From Rhynchosporium graminicola (taxonomy: Eukaryota > Ascomycota > Leotiomycetes > Helotiales > Ploettnerulaceae): 64,000 nucleotides of DNA. The stretch lies in assembly GCA_900074885.1 (NCBI GenBank), contig FJUW01000038.1, positions 372,001-436,000 of the forward strand, given 5' to 3'. The position numbers and the translations under genes are program-made. The notes below the pieces were generated by a model. The model was not told where the DNA came from and did not search any database. It saw only the letters and a program-made list of their open reading frames with translations. Position 1 is the first letter of the stretch. Each line of letters starts with the position of its first letter. This document shows, piece by piece, positions 59,931-64,000 of the stretch.

Positions 59931-59940
59931 TACCTAGGTA
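59931..59940. repeat. Palindrome TACCTAGGTA, copy 4
   Basis: Exact 10-bp palindrome followed by cggtacctatcc, a near second copy, 530 bp upstream of the gene at 60470. Confidence 0.9.
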
Positions 59941-60469
59941 CGGTACCTATCCTCAGCGACGGCCGAGACATACATGCCCGCTGTGACAGGCCAGACACGA
60001 CAGGAAAAGGCATCACTCTACCTACCTACCTTGCTCATAATTGCACCTTCGCACCGCGGTCTCCCACAGCAGCACTCGCGGATCCGACTCGCCCATCGCC
60101 GGAATTTGAGCCACCTGAGAGGCTGGCTTACTGCAGCCTGCACAGACGATCGCCGACTCTCTGCTCTCCTCAAAACTGACCCGCTCGGTCGACACCCACC
60201 TCCTGCGCCTTTGCTCTCCAACGCCGGCAACCCTCTTTTCTGGGCTCGCATACAATTGTTTCACGATCATTCACGACTTTCACGACTCTCGTTACCATAT
60301 TCGCCCGCAATCTTGCGACTGGAAGCTGCGCTCACGAGGCCAGGAGAACCATGCACCCTGCCGAGAGTCATTATGACCAGTGATGCCCTCTTGAGACAGA
60401 CCTCGATAATAAGGCGATGACCCTAGATTGAATCTTCCTTCCTCAATATCTGTATTTGACGCGGCTTGG

Positions 60470-63400
60470 ATGCTCCTCACGCAGACAAACTGGCTAAGGA
60501 TGCCGGCGCGCGAGCTGGGCAGCTCTTATGATTCTCCTCATAGGGCGCATGGCGTTGGAAGCACTCTATTAAAGAGACATAAGATACTACCTCACCCTCG
60601 AGAACCCGCATACCACCCTTCGACACTCACAACGAGGCCACGCAATCTCTCTATCGATACTGGAACATCTTCTTTGGCGGGTTCGGATACGTCAAGTCCG
60701 AGGATTCTGAAGCATACGTCCAAGAGGATTGGGAGCCTCGTTTTGCCTCCAACCCCTCCGACCCATTCACGACAGTCATCCGGATCTCGTCCAGCTCCAG
60801 CCCCGGCGCCCGTATTTGACATTGCTTCCTTACAGACCAAAGAGGATTTTCCATCCACTCCCACCACACCTGTAAACCAACAGCAAAGCCCTCCAACTCC
60901 CGATGTCACGCCCCCTCGAGCAATGCCGTTGGTATTTCGACCTCACATAAGTGATCGGTATCCTGCGTCGCGTACGGATTCCTTCAAGACTGCTCGAGAG
61001 AACCCGTATTCCTCAGATGAAGATGAAGCCTCAACAGTGAGACCGGGTATACCTTCTACAAGAACTTCAGCTTTCGAAGTGCCACAGGCCATTCAGAAAG
61101 CTCAGAAACGTAGGGAGATTGGATTAGGACTGGGTTTGGAATCAGACAATGGAGGCAAATCCACGCCAAGAGCAAGAGTGGTTTCGCCAGAGGAGTTCGT
61201 TGTCTTAGACGGAGAATGGGGTGCTCCCAGTGACGAAGTAAGCGAAGTGGAACGGGAATGGGATGGCAACCTCATGAGGGATGTGACAGTTCGGAAAAGA
61301 CCTGGTCGAAATATACAAAGGTTAGATTTGCACAGGGATGGAGCAACAGACGAAGTTATAGAAGACGATATCGTATTCCCAACAAGCGCTACGAGGATTC
61401 CGAGAAGTTTGCCTCTCCAAGAGAGAATCACTACACACCGACTCGCCAGGGAGTCCGCCGATCGAACTTCCGTCGAGGAATTTGCTAAACATATTGCTTG
61501 GCCAGCTGCTGTCGCTGATCCAGAATCACCTTCGACTCCTGACGTACGCAGATTCTCAGCTATGTCCGGCCGCTCAGTGTCCTCGACTGTTGTAGAGGCT
61601 CTAGTCGTCGATGCTGCTCCAGCCAGACGAAAGACTCTTCGGCACACAAAGAAACACTTTGGTCTTAGAGATTTCAGCTCCGATCAATCAACAAGAAGCC
61701 CTGCACTATACTCTATAGTCTCCAGCGAGCCACAGCACCGCGTTCATCACACAGCAGCAAGGATTCCTGAGCAAGGGCATCAAAGTCTTGCTTCCAACAC
61801 TACGGTAGGTACAACGTCATCCAGTGGCAAATCTCGGAAAGAGATTGTAAGAAGCGGAGGAATACCTGTTGTCATTGTTCCAGAACGACGATCTTCAAGT
61901 AAATCGAGGCCTCCATCACTCCGATCTACGAGCAGCAAAAAAACTAAGCGAAGTTTGTCCTTAAATTCGGCACCCTTATCTCAGTCGTCGAAATACAACG
62001 AACCGGGGTACATCCAGTCTCGTCCAACTCGACCACGAACAATGTCAGAATCGGCTGGTTCAGGCCATGATTCAGTACGCACGATTGACTACCCTCCCAG
62101 CATCCCTGCGAGAAGGTCATCTCTTTCTGCTCCAACAAGCCGTAATACTTCAAGGACAGGATCCCTAACTGCAGAGAGTCTCAATGCTCACAACATGATC
62201 TTGAAGAACAAGCAAGAAGAGATCATTCCTACGGAGGAGCCCCCACAACCTCACGCAGAGGCTGAGAGAGATGTGGATACTCATACTCACCATCGCCTAA
62301 ATGTTGACCATAATGGCGATCCATTCTTTGGTAAAAGACTTTCTACACAAGTAACACCGTTCTCACAGACTTCTTATGACACTGCCGGGACTGCTGCAGA
62401 AGTATCTGAAGCTTTGGCAGTCACTATATTTCCCCATCAGAATAGATCAGTTCTGGTCGTAGAGCACAAAACTTCAGAGGAGAGTTCTCCGACTTCTCTA
62501 AGGCCTGTGGACACATCTCGACTGCAACCCAGCATGACTTTCAATGGAAATGTAACCACAGGCCCAGTCACTCCCCCTCAACCGTCACATCCAATGGATG
62601 CCGTCGATTCTCCGCTCCGGAATCCTCGCAACCCGCCAGAGCCTCCAGCGATAAAATTCATTCCACCAACACCTGCTGCTCTAACGCCGTCACAAGAGGA
62701 AGATCGCCAATTGGGGTTTGGCATTGACGATGAGCCTGTCAGCACAGACAACAAGCCGAAGCGAAGCATGTCTATGATGCGTCGCGCATTCAGCAATCGT
62801 CGCTACTCAGAAAGCTTGGCTCAGGCTCCAAGTCTCCTGAAACGGACCTTTTCATTGAGCGGTGGTCGTCGAAGGGATCTAGCAGATGGCTCAAGTCAAA
62901 TATCCAAAGACCAAGACAATCTGTCGGCACTCTATCCTTCGGTCCCCGACAGACCAGCAGATGCTGGTAAACTTCATCCCTTTTGGAGGCCCGCCTATTT
63001 CTGGGATGATCTTGACGGCCGGGATGACCTTGAAGATTACGAGTATGGATACCCACCTATCGACAACAGACCTGCACCTCCAAAACGAACTCTCAGCCAG
63101 AAGCTCAAGCGCACTTTTGCGATCTTACCTATCGATGACGAGCTTTACGATCATCAGGCATATTCCAGGGATCGAAGGATAATGCAACGGACAGCCAGTG
63201 GCAACATGCGGGTTGTTAAGAAACGCAGCACTCCATCCCTGCGGAGAGAGGGGGGAGACAGGAGGACCTATTCTGAAGATCGCCGTCCGGTGAGTGGTCC
63301 AGCTAAGGGCACTTTTGGATATGGCTTCAAGGATGGCAATGGTGGACGTGTAGCCACGATCCCAGGCTTGGGTTTGAGAGTTGAGTATGTAGGCTGGAGT

Positions 63401-63523
63401 GGTGTGAAAAATAAACTTAGCGAGCGGAGACGAGAACAGAGGAGCCAAAAGCTTCGGGCTTCTATCAGCGGCCCAAAGAGTGTTCAGAGTGGTATGGACG
63501 ATGTACTAAGGAGACGAAACTAA
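60470..63523 (+). CDS. Large disordered fungal protein, unknown function
   Basis: An open frame of about 1000 codons without introns. I chose the ATG at 60470; the ATG at 60500 (MPARELGSSYDSP) is equally possible. Most of the protein is Ser/Pro/Arg-rich and disordered, with many SP/TP sites (LPPTPPTHSRQSSGSR, PPRAMPL) and RRxS-like sites, suggesting phosphorylation. Better conserved-looking blocks are RVVSPEEFVVLDGEWGAP (near residue 240), basic repeats RSMSMMRRAFSNRRYSESLA and LLKRTFSLSGGRRR (near 770-800), HPFWRPAYFWDDLDGRDDLE (near 845), and a C-terminal basic block with GLGLRVEYVGWSGVKNKLSE. No enzyme domain, signal peptide or membrane segment is seen. A cell-cortex or signalling scaffold is possible but unproven. 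Confidence 0.8.
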   Translation: MLLTQTNWLRMPARELGSSYDSPHRAHGVGSTLLKRHKILPHPREPAYHPSTLTTRPRNLSIDTGTSSLAGSDTSSPRILKHTSKRIGSLVLPPTPPTHSRQSSGSRPAPAPAPVFDIASLQTKEDFPSTPTTPVNQQQSPPTPDVTPPRAMPLVFRPHISDRYPASRTDSFKTARENPYSSDEDEASTVRPGIPSTRTSAFEVPQAIQKAQKRREIGLGLGLESDNGGKSTPRARVVSPEEFVVLDGEWGAPSDEVSEVEREWDGNLMRDVTVRKRPGRNIQRLDLHRDGATDEVIEDDIVFPTSATRIPRSLPLQERITTHRLARESADRTSVEEFAKHIAWPAAVADPESPSTPDVRRFSAMSGRSVSSTVVEALVVDAAPARRKTLRHTKKHFGLRDFSSDQSTRSPALYSIVSSEPQHRVHHTAARIPEQGHQSLASNTTVGTTSSSGKSRKEIVRSGGIPVVIVPERRSSSKSRPPSLRSTSSKKTKRSLSLNSAPLSQSSKYNEPGYIQSRPTRPRTMSESAGSGHDSVRTIDYPPSIPARRSSLSAPTSRNTSRTGSLTAESLNAHNMILKNKQEEIIPTEEPPQPHAEAERDVDTHTHHRLNVDHNGDPFFGKRLSTQVTPFSQTSYDTAGTAAEVSEALAVTIFPHQNRSVLVVEHKTSEESSPTSLRPVDTSRLQPSMTFNGNVTTGPVTPPQPSHPMDAVDSPLRNPRNPPEPPAIKFIPPTPAALTPSQEEDRQLGFGIDDEPVSTDNKPKRSMSMMRRAFSNRRYSESLAQAPSLLKRTFSLSGGRRRDLADGSSQISKDQDNLSALYPSVPDRPADAGKLHPFWRPAYFWDDLDGRDDLEDYEYGYPPIDNRPAPPKRTLSQKLKRTFAILPIDDELYDHQAYSRDRRIMQRTASGNMRVVKKRSTPSLRREGGDRRTYSEDRRPVSGPAKGTFGYGFKDGNGGRVATIPGLGLRVEYVGWSGVKNKLSERRREQRSQKLRASISGPKSVQSGMDDVLRRRN

Positions 63524-64000
63524 GGAGACACGACGAACATGCCGTTACCATTCATAATAGGGCAATGGCGGATTATGGAGGGTTCCACCGAACAAGCTAG
63601 GGGACAGGTTTGGGAATCAAGGGAGGCAGGGGAAAGAATGTACGATCAATGAAAAAACGAGAGATGAGCACGAAAGGAAGAGAGGATTATTTCCTCGACA
63701 GAGGGGCAGGAAAGGCGGTCATTCATGCTACTATTTTGCCTAGCGCTTTATACCTGTATTTTCGGTGACGTCTTTCTAGCATACGAAGAGGAGATGAAGT
63801 GGAGAGCTCCTGGCAACGGGAGCGACCTAACGAAGGAATGATATGATGAATGAATGTTATTGTTTGAGCAAAGCATGTATGCATTTGAGAGCTGCGAGAA
63901 GGGAAGCGGGTGATGAGAACTGTGCATGATACTGTTTGTTCTGACTTTGATTTTGGAATGTCTTCGTTCAGGCTATAGGCGGTGAGGCACTATGTGTATT
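63524..64000. other. 3' flank of the disordered-protein gene
   Basis: This 477-bp stretch to the window end has no supported frame. It is purine-rich on the plus strand. Confidence 0.5.

Larger units (their letters stand above)
57547..60469. other. 2.9-kb divergent intergenic region
   Basis: No supported gene. The right part is C-rich with ctaccta and ccaccatc runs and probably holds a long 5' UTR for the gene at 60470. Two exact TACCTAGGTA palindromes lie at 58973-58982 and 59931-59940. A G9 run is at about 57888-57896 and a C9 run near 59250. Confidence 0.5.

Overview
The window reads as nuclear DNA of a filamentous ascomycete (Pezizomycotina). A Helotiales/Leotiomycetes origin is my best guess, and it rests on general protein character rather than any decisive marker. 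The evidence is dense genes on both strands interrupted by 45-110 nt introns with GTRNGT donors, CTRAY branch-like sites and YAG acceptors. Fungal-only families are also present: Zn2Cys6 regulator, 2EXR, TAM-type methyltransferase, BRE4-like 6TM transporter and Cupin_5. I rebuilt gene models by hand from splice signals; in most cases the exon phases close exactly, which is the main support for the boundaries.

Left part (1-26 kb) is a conserved housekeeping block. It holds the 3' part of a phytanoyl-CoA dioxygenase-like gene; HRP1 (mRNA 3'-end processing, with a 1-kb intron); GYP1 (Rab GAP, with a predicted 10-nt microexon); a NASP/Hif1-type histone chaperone divergent from DPB2 (DNA polymerase epsilon subunit B); a BRE4-like transporter; AIP1 (actin disassembly); a four-helix membrane protein; a WKF-domain nucleolar-type protein divergent from SCL1 (proteasome alpha1); a small uncharacterised four-exon gene; and a TMEM234-like protein. 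The NASP/DPB2 pair shares a 269-bp promoter with MCB/E2F-like sites, consistent with S-phase control of replication and histone supply.

Middle part (26-41 kb) is gene-poor. It has a Zn2Cys6 regulator, a 3.3-kb stretch of unassignable ORFs, a C2-domain protein like the cytokinesis factors Fic1/Inn1, a three-exon lipocalin-like gene, a broken Cupin_5 gene, an AT-rich degraded element with a 30-bp tandem repeat, and several microsatellites. These precede a secreted GH65 acid trehalase.

Right part (41-64 kb) is more accessory: acid trehalase, a frameshifted ankyrin-repeat gene, a group II PLP decarboxylase, a LaeA-like methyltransferase, a 2EXR protein, an RBR-type E3 ligase, a single-pass membrane protein with a PPxY motif, and a ~1000-residue disordered protein. 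I saw no core biosynthetic enzyme (PKS, NRPS, terpene synthase), so I do not call a metabolite cluster. I found no tRNA, rRNA or CRISPR, and no convincing undescribed multi-gene system. The best leads are the GYP1 microexon, the HRP1 alternative exon, the NASP/DPB2 promoter, and a 10-bp palindrome recurring four times between genes.
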